Positions 25,230 through 33,513 of a DNA stretch of 46,182 nucleotides are shown one piece after another. A model generated the notes under the pieces. The model made no database searches and had not been told where the DNA came from. It saw only the letters and a program-made list of their open reading frames with translations. Both the position numbers and the translations under genes were made by a program. The stretch comes from Lachnospiraceae bacterium (GTDB lineage Bacteria > Bacillota > Clostridia > Lachnospirales > Lachnospiraceae): positions 1 through 46,182 of the forward strand of contig JAILNQ010000124.1 in assembly GCA_024691425.1 (NCBI GenBank), in the 5' to 3' direction. How positions within the stretch are numbered: position 1 is the first letter of the stretch; each line of letters begins with the position of its first letter.

Positions 25230-26131
25230 TCGGAGATCCCCAGCCCTTTGAAAAGATTCAAAACCGCTTCCATCTCCATGACCGCGCGGCCTTCCTTTGC
25301 GCTTGAAGCAACGTGAGGAGTCAGTATCACGTTATCAAGTTCTGCAAGCTTCCCCTCATAAGGTTCTTTTGCAAAAACGTCAAGAGCCGCACCTGCAAGC
25401 CTTCCGTCCGAAAGAGCGGCATAGACTGCATCCTCATCAATGAAGCGGCCTCTTGAAGTGTTCACAAGATAAGAACCTTTCATGAGCTCAAGTTCCTTCT
25501 GTCCTATGATGAACTTTCCCTCTTCACAGAACGACGAATGGATCGTTACGATATCAGCCCATTTAAGAAGCTCTTCCTTTTCCATGAAAGGATACGGGCA
25601 GTCCTTCTTCTCAATATCCGTATAAGCTATCTCGGGCGCGAACGCCGAGAGGATAGAGGCCACCCTCTGTCCTATGCGGCCGAATCCGATGATGCCGACT
25701 TTCTTTTTCTCCATCATAAGACCGGTCATCTTGTTCCATTTGCCCGCCTTTATCGATGCATTCATATTGGATACGTTCTTTATGAGATCAAGCATAACGG
25801 TTACAGTCAGTTCGGCAACTGATGCGACCGGAGCTTCGGGCGTGTTATACAGCTTGATCCCGAATTCCCTGCATGCATCGGCATCCACGCTGTCCATGCC
25901 GACTCCGCACCTTGAGATGACCTTGAGGTTTCTCCTTATGTCGAGAGCTTCCCTTGTTATAGGCTCCACCCCGGCAATGACTCCGTCCATGCCCTCGGTA
26001 AGCTCAATGAATTCTTCCGTAGTAAGCTTTCTGCCGTACGGGTTAAGAACGGCTTCGCACTTTTTTGTAAGCGCGTCAAGCGGCGCCCGATCGGCTTTTC
26101 CGAATGAACTTGTAGTAACCAGTACTTTCAT
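25226..26131 (-). CDS. D-2-hydroxyacid dehydrogenase, phosphoglycerate-dehydrogenase-like
   Basis: A 301-residue NAD-dependent dehydrogenase with the Rossmann motif GIIGFGRIGQR and the catalytic Arg227 (NTSRGRF), Glu256 (AKEP) and His273 (TPHVAS). It lacks the C-terminal ACT domain of many SerA enzymes. No serine-pathway gene is nearby, so serine synthesis is unlikely. It may interconvert a 2-keto and 2-hydroxy acid that becomes part of the sugar or its substituent. AGAGGAG in the 3' end of the previous gene serves as ribosome site. Confidence 0.85.
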   Translation of the reverse strand: MKVLVTTSSFGKADRAPLDALTKKCEAVLNPYGRKLTTEEFIELTEGMDGVIAGVEPITREALDIRRNLKVISRCGVGMDSVDADACREFGIKLYNTPEAPVASVAELTVTVMLDLIKNVSNMNASIKAGKWNKMTGLMMEKKKVGIIGFGRIGQRVASILSAFAPEIAYTDIEKKDCPYPFMEKEELLKWADIVTIHSSFCEEGKFIIGQKELELMKGSYLVNTSRGRFIDEDAVYAALSDGRLAGAALDVFAKEPYEGKLAELDNVILTPHVASSAKEGRAVMEMEAVLNLFKGLGISE

Positions 26132-26134
26132 TTA

Positions 26135-26929
26135 TCATCTGTCTCCTCTTATGGTTATTTCCCCTGTCCTATTGTCTATGACAACTTTTTCCGATGAGAA
26201 TTTCGCATATTTCCCGCTCGATATTCTTTCGCCGAGTTCATCGATGCTTCGCTCTGCATCTGAAATATCTATCCCGTGCATTATATCCGGGCCGTATTCC
26301 CACCATTTCAGTTCTTCGAGCTTCTCTATCGTTGCGTCATCGAACCTTTTCCTTATCGTCTTTGCCGGATTGCCGCCTACTATGCTGTAAGGTTCCACAT
26401 CCTTTGAAACAACGGCGCCAGCTGCAATTATTGCCCCGTCTCCGATATTAACGTCATTGAGTATCGTCGCGCCGTATCCTATCCACACATCATTTCCGAT
26501 AACAGAAAGAGGCTTTCTTATCGCACCAAGATATTTCTCGCGCATCGCCTTTTCGCTCTCATCGCCTTCGATCCTCATATAGTCATGAAGAAAGTCCGAT
26601 CTGTCATCATACCGGAACACAAAACTGCTCGTGAGAAAATCTGCCGGATGAGCCGGAAACCCGACGTGAACATTGTGGGCGATCATGCAGAATCTTCCGA
26701 TGCTCTGGCATTCGATCGCACAGCTTGTGGTCACATGATGTACGGCATGCAGGTTGATTACGGTAAACGCTCCGATGAAGCCTGTTTCGATCTGGCTTCT
26801 TCCGATGAAAACCGGAGCTTCTGCGACCGTCTCGTCATACATTCCCCATGTGGATATCTGCGGGCACTCTTCTACGGTAAGAAGCCTCTTTCCGTCCTTT
26901 GAAACTATGCTGTCCTTAAGCTCCGTCAT
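26135..26929 (-). CDS. CatB/VatD-like left-handed beta-helix acyltransferase
   Basis: A 264-residue hexapeptide-repeat acyltransferase: [38 protein letters not shown], then the extended loop with HPADFLTSS and the final coil [31 protein letters not shown] ending with [12 protein letters not shown]. The fold is that of the xenobiotic/streptogramin acetyltransferases; the His-rich loop is the likely acceptor base. In a glycan locus it more likely O- or N-acetylates a sugar. It abuts the SDR stop directly. Confidence 0.82.
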   Translation of the reverse strand: MTELKDSIVSKDGKRLLTVEECPQISTWGMYDETVAEAPVFIGRSQIETGFIGAFTVINLHAVHHVTTSCAIECQSIGRFCMIAHNVHVGFPAHPADFLTSSFVFRYDDRSDFLHDYMRIEGDESEKAMREKYLGAIRKPLSVIGNDVWIGYGATILNDVNIGDGAIIAAGAVVSKDVEPYSIVGGNPAKTIRKRFDDATIEKLEELKWWEYGPDIMHGIDISDAERSIDELGERISSGKYAKFSSEKVVIDNRTGEITIRGDR

Positions 26930-27682
26930 TTATATCCAGTCCCCGCCTTTGACATTGATCACTTCTCCGGTCACGAATGATGCTCCTTCAGACAAAAGAT
27001 AGAAGTATGCTTCCGCAACCTCTCTGTATGTTCCCGATCTTTTGAGCGGAACGAAATCCGCCCTTTTCTTTATTTCTTCATCGCTCCGTTTCATTGTCTG
27101 TGTCTGGAACTTGGACTTTATGAAACCGGGGCAGACCATGTTGACGAGTACCTGTGATGACGCGCAGTCCTTCGCCATGCGTTTCATGATGCACTCGAGC
27201 GCAAGCTTTGCAGCGCCGTACGAAAGTGAATTGCTCCCTCCCGCATTCTGCGCAGATGCCGTCCCGGTGAACACTATCCTTCCGCATCCCCTCTCCGACA
27301 TTTTCGCCGCCGCCTTCTGGGCGATCTCGAAAGGGATCACGGTATTGATGTAATAGTCATCCAGCATGTTTTTTTCAGAAAGCTGTCTCCAGTTGACAGG
27401 ACATAAGCAGTTCCCGGTCATTATGATCAGAAAATCAATGCCGCCCGCTTTTTCAGCAAAATCATCAACGATCTTCGAGCAGTCCTTGTCTGCAAAGAAG
27501 TCCTGCTGATAAACGATCACATTGTCCCTGTCCGCATACTGCATAAGAGGCTCTTTATTCGTGTTGTAATGCAGTCCGAGCCATCCCATATGCTCAGCAA
27601 AAACAGGCAGCATTTCCGAACACAGATCGGAACTTGCGCCTATTATAAGTATGTTCTTATCATTCCAGAATTCTTCTCTCAT
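26930..27682 (-). CDS. Short-chain dehydrogenase/reductase (classical SDR)
   Basis: A 250-residue classical SDR with the catalytic Ser143 (TASAQ), Tyr155 and Lys159 (SYGAAK) and the VCPGFIKSKF loop. The nucleotide motif reads GASSDLCSEM instead of TGxxxGxG, a variation also seen in some sugar-locus SDRs. It probably reduces a keto group using NAD(P)H. It ends with GEVINVKGGDW as usual for FabG-like members. AGGTGAG precedes the ATG. Confidence 0.84.
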   Translation of the reverse strand: MREEFWNDKNILIIGASSDLCSEMLPVFAEHMGWLGLHYNTNKEPLMQYADRDNVIVYQQDFFADKDCSKIVDDFAEKAGGIDFLIIMTGNCLCPVNWRQLSEKNMLDDYYINTVIPFEIAQKAAAKMSERGCGRIVFTGTASAQNAGGSNSLSYGAAKLALECIMKRMAKDCASSQVLVNMVCPGFIKSKFQTQTMKRSDEEIKKRADFVPLKRSGTYREVAEAYFYLLSEGASFVTGEVINVKGGDWI

Positions 27683-27686
27683 AATC

Positions 27687-28268
27687 TCACCTGAACAGGT
27701 CTATATCTTCTCTGCCGTCAAAGTTTTCGTATTTTCTCCTATCGGACACGACCTTTGCGGGATTGCCTATAACTATGGAATACTCAGGTATTTTCTCCTT
27801 CACGACAGAACCTGCGCCGATCACAGACCCTTTTCCTATGTATGCTCCCGAAAGTATCGAGGCCCCTCTGCCGATCCAGACGTTGTCCTCGATCACGATG
27901 GAATACAGTTCACCGTCTTTTTCTACCCTCTTCGCGCAGTGGCCTCTTTTCTGAAAGGGCTCTTCGGAAAAGGTGTAATCATGATTTCCTGCTCTTATAT
28001 AAACATCAGGTGCTAAAAGCAGGTTATTGCCGATATAGATCCCGTGGCTGTCGCATGCATTAATGACGCAGTTTTCATTCATGCTGAGCCCGGACCCTAT
28101 CGTAAGATGGTCTCCGGGATATATGCGGCTCGTTGCTGTGATCTTAAGGCCTTCTTCCGAAAAATGCGCTCCGGAGGCATTCAGTTTTTCGATGAGATTT
28201 CTTCTGTACCGTATTGACCGGTTGCGGGCAAGTACCGCCGAAATCCGCTCTGACAGTCTTTTTATCAT
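27687..28268 (-). CDS. Left-handed beta-helix O-acetyltransferase (maltose/galactoside-acetyltransferase-like)
   Basis: A 193-residue hexapeptide transferase: LTIGSGLSMNENCVINA, IYIGNNLLLAPDVYIRAGNHDY (the His of GNHDY is the catalytic position), VWIGRGASILSGAYIGKGSVIGAGSVV and the closing IGNPAKVV. This pattern is that of WcaF/NodL/Maa-type sugar O-acetyltransferases. It begins one base after the methyltransferase stop. The exact acceptor is unknown. With the gene at 26135 the module has two separate acyl additions. Confidence 0.85.
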   Translation of the reverse strand: MIKRLSERISAVLARNRSIRYRRNLIEKLNASGAHFSEEGLKITATSRIYPGDHLTIGSGLSMNENCVINACDSHGIYIGNNLLLAPDVYIRAGNHDYTFSEEPFQKRGHCAKRVEKDGELYSIVIEDNVWIGRGASILSGAYIGKGSVIGAGSVVKEKIPEYSIVIGNPAKVVSDRRKYENFDGREDIDLFR

Positions 28269-28269
28269 G

Positions 28270-29106
28270 CTATTCTTTTACAAGCGCAATGCTCTGGTTG
28301 TCTCCGATAGGCAGCTTTATTATTTCCTTCCCGAATTCTTTCTCAAAATCCGAAACCGCATCCTTCACACCGAGAAGTCCGGCATGATAATAGTCATGCA
28401 CGAGAATGACTGAACCGCGTACCATCTTCGGATAGAAGAACCTCAAGCCCTCGAGTATCGGATGATATAGGTCAAAATCAAGATTGACGAAACAGAACGT
28501 ATCATCAACGCCCGCTGCAGTTTCAGGGAAATATCCCTTATGTATCTCTATCTTCTCCGGATGCTGCATCTTCGACATCACGAGTTCAACAGATGTGTTC
28601 GAAAAATTCCCGGGTTCGGGATTCGAGTAATTGTTCTCTTTCTCTACTTCGATATCGCGCGAATCAAATCCCTCAAACGTATCGAAAAGATAGAGCTTCG
28701 AATCCGGAAAGCATCTGTTTATCTTCGAAGCGAACTCACCTCTGAAAACGCCTCCTTCAGCTGCTGCAAGAGTCGTTCCAGCAAAAAGCTTCGCATAGCA
28801 CTCAAGGAATGTGTTCCTTACAGGTGAATCAACATCCTCAGGAATATCAACGACCATTCTGTCCTCGTCAACTCCCGCTTCCATAAGCGCCTTCTTGATC
28901 TCCTTCCAGAAAGTCGAAGCGATGTATATCCTGTCATAATCAACGCCGGAAAGCGCTTCAACACCGCCGAGTATTTTTATGCCGTTTACAAGGCGGCCTT
29001 TTTTCTCCGCATTGCTGTCAAGGAATCCGACAACTTCGTGCTCATCTTTGATGTTGCGATAAATCTGTTCGCCGACCATTCCGGCTCCGTAAATAAGTAC
29101 TTTCAT
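28270..29106 (-). CDS. Two-domain protein: Rossmann (PglD-N-like) domain fused to TylF-type methyltransferase
   Basis: Residues 1-88 form a Rossmann-like domain with GAGMVGEQIYRNI and VVGFLDSNAEKKGRLVNGIKI, as seen at the N-terminus of PglD-type and sugar-epimerase-like proteins. Residues 100-278 are a TylF-family methyltransferase: LAAAEGGVFRGEFASKI, YLFDTFEGFDSRD, CFVNLDFDLYHP and ILVHDYYHAGLLGVK. The probable job is sugar O-methylation, with the first domain sensing or binding a nucleotide. The methyltransferase at 174-893 is of the same family but lacks the extra domain. Confidence 0.8.
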   Translation of the reverse strand: MKVLIYGAGMVGEQIYRNIKDEHEVVGFLDSNAEKKGRLVNGIKILGGVEALSGVDYDRIYIASTFWKEIKKALMEAGVDEDRMVVDIPEDVDSPVRNTFLECYAKLFAGTTLAAAEGGVFRGEFASKINRCFPDSKLYLFDTFEGFDSRDIEVEKENNYSNPEPGNFSNTSVELVMSKMQHPEKIEIHKGYFPETAAGVDDTFCFVNLDFDLYHPILEGLRFFYPKMVRGSVILVHDYYHAGLLGVKDAVSDFEKEFGKEIIKLPIGDNQSIALVKE

Positions 29107-29119
29107 TTTCCACGTCCTA

Positions 29120-30037
29120 TCATCTTTTTTCTGCCCAGGCGATCATGCGTCTCATGCCTGTTTCAAAATCAATCTCCGGCTTCCATCCCAGTTCTTTTGC
29201 GATCTTGCTGTAATCACCGTAGATCCCGAACTGGTCACCCGGAGTTCCTTCCGTGTATTTCACATCTATGTCATATGGGAGAGCGTCCTTTATGATGTCT
29301 ATTATATGCTCGACAGTCGTTGCCTTTCCCGTGCAGACGTTGAACACATCATATCCGCTCTCGCGCGAAAGCGCCTTTATGAAAGCATCTGCCGCCTCAT
29401 CGATATAAACGAAATCTCTGAACCTGTCCTTGCTTCCCTTAACATTGATCTTATGATCGGACAGCGCCATGGCAAGATAAATGCTGGCCATGCCCTGTTT
29501 GAGATTATCCATGTTCTGGCCGATGCCGTATATATTGAAAAGCCTGAGAGCGGTACAGGCAATGCCGAACTGGTCAGAGTAGATCCTCATGTAATGCTCG
29601 CTTGCAGTTTTGCCGACCGCATAGAAACTCTTCGGAACGAGGTCAGTATCCTCGCTGCAGCACGGAGGGTTGTGGTCTCCGTACACAGACATCGTGCTCG
29701 CATATATGAATTTTCTGCACCCGCACCTTCTTGCGAGGTCGAGAAGAAGAACTGTCGACTGATAGTTTGTCTGAAGGTCATAAACGGGATCCTCGAAACT
29801 GATCTCCCCCGAGCTCTGACCGGCAATATGGATTATTGCATCGAACTTCCTGTCAGAAAGGCTGTGTATCAGCCCAGGATCCGCTACGGAACCCTTGATG
29901 AATTCCACTCCTTCAGGGACGTTCTCCTCTTTTCCGGTCGAAAGGTTATCAATGGTAACGACCTCATTTTCTCCTGCAAGCCTCTTAGCTACGGCAGCTC
30001 CGATGAAACCGGCCGCACCGGTGACAAGATATCTCAT
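29120..30037 (-). CDS. NAD-dependent sugar epimerase (GalE/WbpP-like extended SDR)
   Basis: A 305-residue extended SDR starting MRYLVTGAAGFIGAAV, with IDNLSTGKEENVP, ASTMSVYG and the catalytic Tyr139-Lys143 in YAVGK. NLKQGMASIYL and FRDFVYIDEAADAF match UDP-sugar 4-epimerases. It likely epimerises an NDP-hexose or NDP-HexNAc. The frame is open to 30085, but the ATG at 30037 has AAGGGAG before it and starts at the conserved strand. It lies 11 bp after the radical SAM gene. Confidence 0.86.
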   Translation of the reverse strand: MRYLVTGAAGFIGAAVAKRLAGENEVVTIDNLSTGKEENVPEGVEFIKGSVADPGLIHSLSDRKFDAIIHIAGQSSGEISFEDPVYDLQTNYQSTVLLLDLARRCGCRKFIYASTMSVYGDHNPPCCSEDTDLVPKSFYAVGKTASEHYMRIYSDQFGIACTALRLFNIYGIGQNMDNLKQGMASIYLAMALSDHKINVKGSKDRFRDFVYIDEAADAFIKALSRESGYDVFNVCTGKATTVEHIIDIIKDALPYDIDVKYTEGTPGDQFGIYGDYSKIAKELGWKPEIDFETGMRRMIAWAEKR

Positions 30038-30048
30038 GATTTTCTCCC

Positions 30049-31026
30049 TTACAGTCCGCTTTTTCTGATCTGCGCCGTTCTCCACGGGCAGCCGTCACAC
30101 GCTTTAACCTCGCACGATCTGCCCTGCTCATGAAGTTTACGTACTTTCATCAGCCTTTCATCATGCCAGCAGTCACGGATGCTTCTCTCCTTCGCATTTC
30201 CGAGATAGAGTCCGCGGAGGCTGTCATTATTGCAGGCGAAAACAGATCCGTCCCACTCGATCGTGAGTCTCTGCCATAGCTGCGGGCATGCCCACTTGAC
30301 GTCGATTCCGGTTTCGCGCTTGGTTTCATCAGTGTATTCAAGCATCGCGACTTCGTCAGCATAAGGCTGCCATTTGTTTATATACGCGTCCTTATCGGTA
30401 TCAGGAAGCTTGACCGTCTGTATCCTGATCTTAGGTATCGGTGAGTTCATCTCCTCCCTCATCCTTCTTAAAGTCTCGATGTTCTTTACTACTGTGTCGA
30501 AGTTCGCACCTATCCTGACCGCTTCATAAGCTTCCTTCTCAGTGCCATCCAGCGAGATCGATATCCGATCAAGCCCTGCCTCTATGATCTGCCTGCATTT
30601 GTCCTCGGTAAGCAGCATCGCGTTCGTATTGAAATATATATCCAGAACTCCTCTGCTTTTTGCATACCTTATCATCTCAGGAATTCCGTCATGAAGCAGC
30701 GGTTCACCGCGGTAGCTGAACTTAACACCCCATAGCCTGTTGTTCTCATCGAACTGATCGAGTATATGCCGGAACAGTTCCATATCCATCTTTCCGAGCA
30801 TACCCTTGTCAACGAGTATCTGCCTGTCGCAGAACGTGCATCTGAGGTTACAGTAGCTCGTAGCCTCGATATCAAGGTGAAGAGGCATGTCTCTTAAGAT
30901 GAAGTTCTTCGGATTCTCATCCCAGCAGCGTCTGTAAAGCCTGTATTCGTCTGACGCATTGTCAGGAACGACGCTTCCGCCGATCGATATGAAATTTGAA
31001 TTAGGTACAACATTGATATCGCTCAT
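30049..31026 (-). CDS. Radical SAM protein with SPASM/twitch-type C-terminal cysteines
   Basis: The 325-residue protein carries CNLRCTFC (Cys59, Cys63, Cys66), the CX3CX2C site for the [4Fe-4S] cluster that cleaves SAM. The glycine-rich FSYRGEPLLHDG and ISISLDGTEKEAYE follow. The C-terminus holds a CX12GX4C pair (CPQLWQRLTIEWDGSVFAC) and CEVKACDGC, typical of an auxiliary cluster. Members with this domain oxidise, dehydrate or crosslink peptides and sugars; BtrN-type sugar dehydrogenation is one model. No small precursor peptide gene lies next to it, so a sugar substrate is more likely. Confidence 0.85.
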   Translation of the reverse strand: MSDINVVPNSNFISIGGSVVPDNASDEYRLYRRCWDENPKNFILRDMPLHLDIEATSYCNLRCTFCDRQILVDKGMLGKMDMELFRHILDQFDENNRLWGVKFSYRGEPLLHDGIPEMIRYAKSRGVLDIYFNTNAMLLTEDKCRQIIEAGLDRISISLDGTEKEAYEAVRIGANFDTVVKNIETLRRMREEMNSPIPKIRIQTVKLPDTDKDAYINKWQPYADEVAMLEYTDETKRETGIDVKWACPQLWQRLTIEWDGSVFACNNDSLRGLYLGNAKERSIRDCWHDERLMKVRKLHEQGRSCEVKACDGCPWRTAQIRKSGL

Positions 31027-31032
31027 ATGCGT

Positions 31033-31794
31033 TTATTTCCTCTTCTGTTCATAGGGCAGCTCTGTCTCGGTGAATCCGTGCTGACGGAGCCACTCAACAG
31101 CCAGAGGCATCTGCCACTCATAATCAACATCAATTCCGCCCCACTGCTTAATGGGGTATATCTTCTGTCCCATCCATCTCTGAGGCAGTATTCCGTAATT
31201 CAGATCCTCAAGGCATCTGGGCTGTACGACTGACAGGCACACGTCCGCGAACCATGTGTCTCCCTGCTCATCCCTGTCGCAGCTGATCTTCATGTCCTCG
31301 GGATAGCACTCGAACGGAATGAACGGATGAAGGAGCCCATCATCACCGATCTTGCGCGCCCTGACCGTCGAATACATGTTGTACTTAGAAACAGTGACAG
31401 CGGAATCATACTCGGGATTCTCCCGGAGTATCTTTACGCCTTCATCGATCTGTTCCGGAAGAACACAGGGACCGTTGCAGTGAAGCAATACCATCATCTC
31501 GACGTCCTCATGCAGTTCATCCCTGATGTACTTGAAACCGTGCACGAAAGCATCCTCGCCGTGAGCTTCTTTCGAACACAGATAATCAGGCCGAACTATT
31601 ACCTCCGCGCCGTTCTGTCTCGCTATGTCCATGATCTCGGGCGAATCCGTCGAAACATACACTTTATCTACGCTTTCTGAATTAAGCGCAGCCAGAAGCG
31701 GATAGGCCATAAAAGGCCGCCCCAGAACAGGTGTCGTATTCTTGCCCGGAAAGCCTACGCTTCCCGCTCTTCCTATCAACAAAGCAGCTACCAT
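31033..31794 (-). CDS. Divergent acylneuraminate-cytidylyltransferase-like enzyme
   Basis: This 253-residue member of the NeuA/KdsB fold has the nucleotide loop GRAGSVGFPGKN in place of the usual ARGGSKGVPGKN, so the Lys after Ser is Val. The rest (YVSTDSPEIMDIARQNGAEVI, then LLHCNGPCVLPEQID) fits the family. It should make a CMP-activated acidic sugar, but the changed loop and a long C-terminus suggest a substrate unlike sialic acid. A GTG at 31818 would extend it; AAGGAAGG seven bases before the ATG at 31794 supports the shorter form. It heads the long left operon directly behind a promoter. Confidence 0.82.
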   Translation of the reverse strand: MVAALLIGRAGSVGFPGKNTTPVLGRPFMAYPLLAALNSESVDKVYVSTDSPEIMDIARQNGAEVIVRPDYLCSKEAHGEDAFVHGFKYIRDELHEDVEMMVLLHCNGPCVLPEQIDEGVKILRENPEYDSAVTVSKYNMYSTVRARKIGDDGLLHPFIPFECYPEDMKISCDRDEQGDTWFADVCLSVVQPRCLEDLNYGILPQRWMGQKIYPIKQWGGIDVDYEWQMPLAVEWLRQHGFTETELPYEQKRK

Positions 31795-31828
31795 ATCTAC
31801 CTTCCTTTCTCTTTCCACATAGACATTT

Positions 31829-31858
31829 ATTATACCATTTTTACTGATTCAAAAGCAA
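31829..31858 (-). promoter_or_regulatory. Extended -10 sigma-A-like promoter for the long left operon
   Basis: On the minus strand TGGTATAAT (31837 to 31829) is a perfect extended -10 box. Eighteen bases upstream is a weak -35 TTGCTT (31858 to 31853). The predicted transcript start is near 31822, giving a leader of about 28 bases before the ATG at 31794, with a good ribosome site. The gap (31795-31861) is one of only two gaps above 40 bp. The stop of the previous gene lies right beside the -35, and no terminator is seen before it, so read-through from upstream is also likely. Confidence 0.6.
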
Positions 31859-31861
31859 ATT

Positions 31862-33505
31862 TTAAGCATCTGATTCCGGCCCGAACAGTCTGAGGACATT
31901 TTCGCGTATTTTCGGTATCAGAAAGCCTGCAAGAGACGAATTATCAACTACCTCTAAAAGGCACTCGCCGAGCTTTTCGGCAATCTCTTCAGAGCTGTAT
32001 GCTACCTTGCATAGTTCATCCCTTATTTTCTCAGGAAGACATGTATAGCCGAGCTCACCGGGGAGATACATGATCACCTGCGGAATACCTGCAAATGCGA
32101 CCTCAAGCGTTGAGATCGTCATTGAAGTCACTACCGCATCCATTCCGGGAAGACAGTCCGTGAGCTTACCTTTCACAAACTCAGCTTCCATTTTCTCGTT
32201 AAAACCGTAATCCGCAAGAGAAAATCCCTCGTTTGTCGGATGGTTTTTTACGATGATGCGGTAATCCTTCTCATTGCCCCGTATGAAACTCCATACTCCC
32301 TCAAGCAGCTGTCTTGATGCTTCGGGAAGATACGAGAGAAGAACAAGTATGGACAAGGGATTTCCCTTCGCACTCTTTGAAACCAGTACATAGTCGTTTC
32401 GAAGTATCGGCACGTATATGAGCGGAACATCGCTGCAGAACTGGTGCGCATCTTTCTCGAACCACCTGCTGCATACCGCCATGACATCTGGTGCATGTCC
32501 CGTCCTGTGCTGTTCAGCCGATATGCATCCGCCGAGTATTATTTCCGTAAGCGGATAGCCTTCATACCCTACGCATGTACTGTCAGGGAAATACTCCCTT
32601 ATCGCCGAGGAAGTGGCAACATCAAAAGACCTGCCTTCATACCACTGGATAAAATGATCGATCTTCACGTTCATATTGCTGAGACGCTGAAGCATCCTTC
32701 GCATGATGATCGCATCGAATGCAGGCGAATTATCCATTCCCTCAATAAGATTCTGCCTGACCACGGGCGAAACATCGATATCTCGATATCGGAACCCGTC
32801 ATTCATTATTCTGCCGACATACCGCCAGTATCTTATTATCTGCAGCGTATCGCTTATGCGAAGAAGCCTCCTGTCGTATATGAACCTGTAATTGCTGCAG
32901 TTCCTTATGCGGTCAAAAAGCTCTCTGTTAGGTATTTTCCTAGGATTGACAATGTACGGAAGGAACAGCGCATCATGATACTGCGTTATTCCCGTAGTAT
33001 ACCTGTCATTGAAATGATAGCCGTCAAAGTCCGTGCTGATCGCCGGTCCTATGACAACCGATGCATGTTCCGGATAGCTGAATTCCTCACGTGAAGCGTA
33101 TTTCCGATATGCGATCTGCCTTGCAAGAAAATTAAAAAAATGGCGCCATCTCTTTAAGATGCCGATCATTCTTAAAGATATGCCGCATTTTGCCGAATAT
33201 GAAACCTTTGCCCTGCCCGAAAAATGCTTCTTCAAGGTCAGATACTCACCGCGTGTGCCTGTTATCACCTCATCGGCATCGCCCAAGCTAACTGCTTCCT
33301 CAGCCAGAAGCACCCTGCATATCTGCATATAGGTTGCGTCATTATATGTGTTCCTGCTCGAAAAGGGAGTCACCCAGAAAAGCTCATCGCTGTATTTCCG
33401 GCAGCATTCGTCGACAAAAAGAGTATATTCTGCCTTTATCTCTCCGGCGATCCCGTTGAGCCTTTTCGTGTATTCGGATGACAGATGAGTTAAGTCCAGA
33501 ATCAT
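31862..33505 (-). CDS. Putative GT-B-like surface carbohydrate biosynthesis protein
   Basis: A 547-residue soluble protein I cannot place in a named family. The C-terminal third resembles capsule and Kdo-type transferases: ILVLLSYLPEASRQLLEGV, YRIIVKNHPTNEG, then DAVVTSMTISTLEVAFAGIP followed by VIMYLPGE. This pattern of a nucleotide-binding region in a GT-B C-domain suggests a glycosyl- or glycerophosphotransferase. The N-terminal half is rich in Arg/Tyr and has no membrane span. There is no good ribosome site; translation may couple to the oxidoreductase 8 bp upstream. A role in transferring the CMP-sugar made just downstream is possible. Confidence 0.6.
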   Translation of the reverse strand: MILDLTHLSSEYTKRLNGIAGEIKAEYTLFVDECCRKYSDELFWVTPFSSRNTYNDATYMQICRVLLAEEAVSLGDADEVITGTRGEYLTLKKHFSGRAKVSYSAKCGISLRMIGILKRWRHFFNFLARQIAYRKYASREEFSYPEHASVVIGPAISTDFDGYHFNDRYTTGITQYHDALFLPYIVNPRKIPNRELFDRIRNCSNYRFIYDRRLLRISDTLQIIRYWRYVGRIMNDGFRYRDIDVSPVVRQNLIEGMDNSPAFDAIIMRRMLQRLSNMNVKIDHFIQWYEGRSFDVATSSAIREYFPDSTCVGYEGYPLTEIILGGCISAEQHRTGHAPDVMAVCSRWFEKDAHQFCSDVPLIYVPILRNDYVLVSKSAKGNPLSILVLLSYLPEASRQLLEGVWSFIRGNEKDYRIIVKNHPTNEGFSLADYGFNEKMEAEFVKGKLTDCLPGMDAVVTSMTISTLEVAFAGIPQVIMYLPGELGYTCLPEKIRDELCKVAYSSEEIAEKLGECLLEVVDNSSLAGFLIPKIRENVLRLFGPESDA

Positions 33506-33513
33506 TTTGGTAT

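Noticed and set aside
25226-26131. SerA for serine biosynthesis
   Set aside because: No ACT domain and no serine-pathway partner; the context is glycan synthesis.
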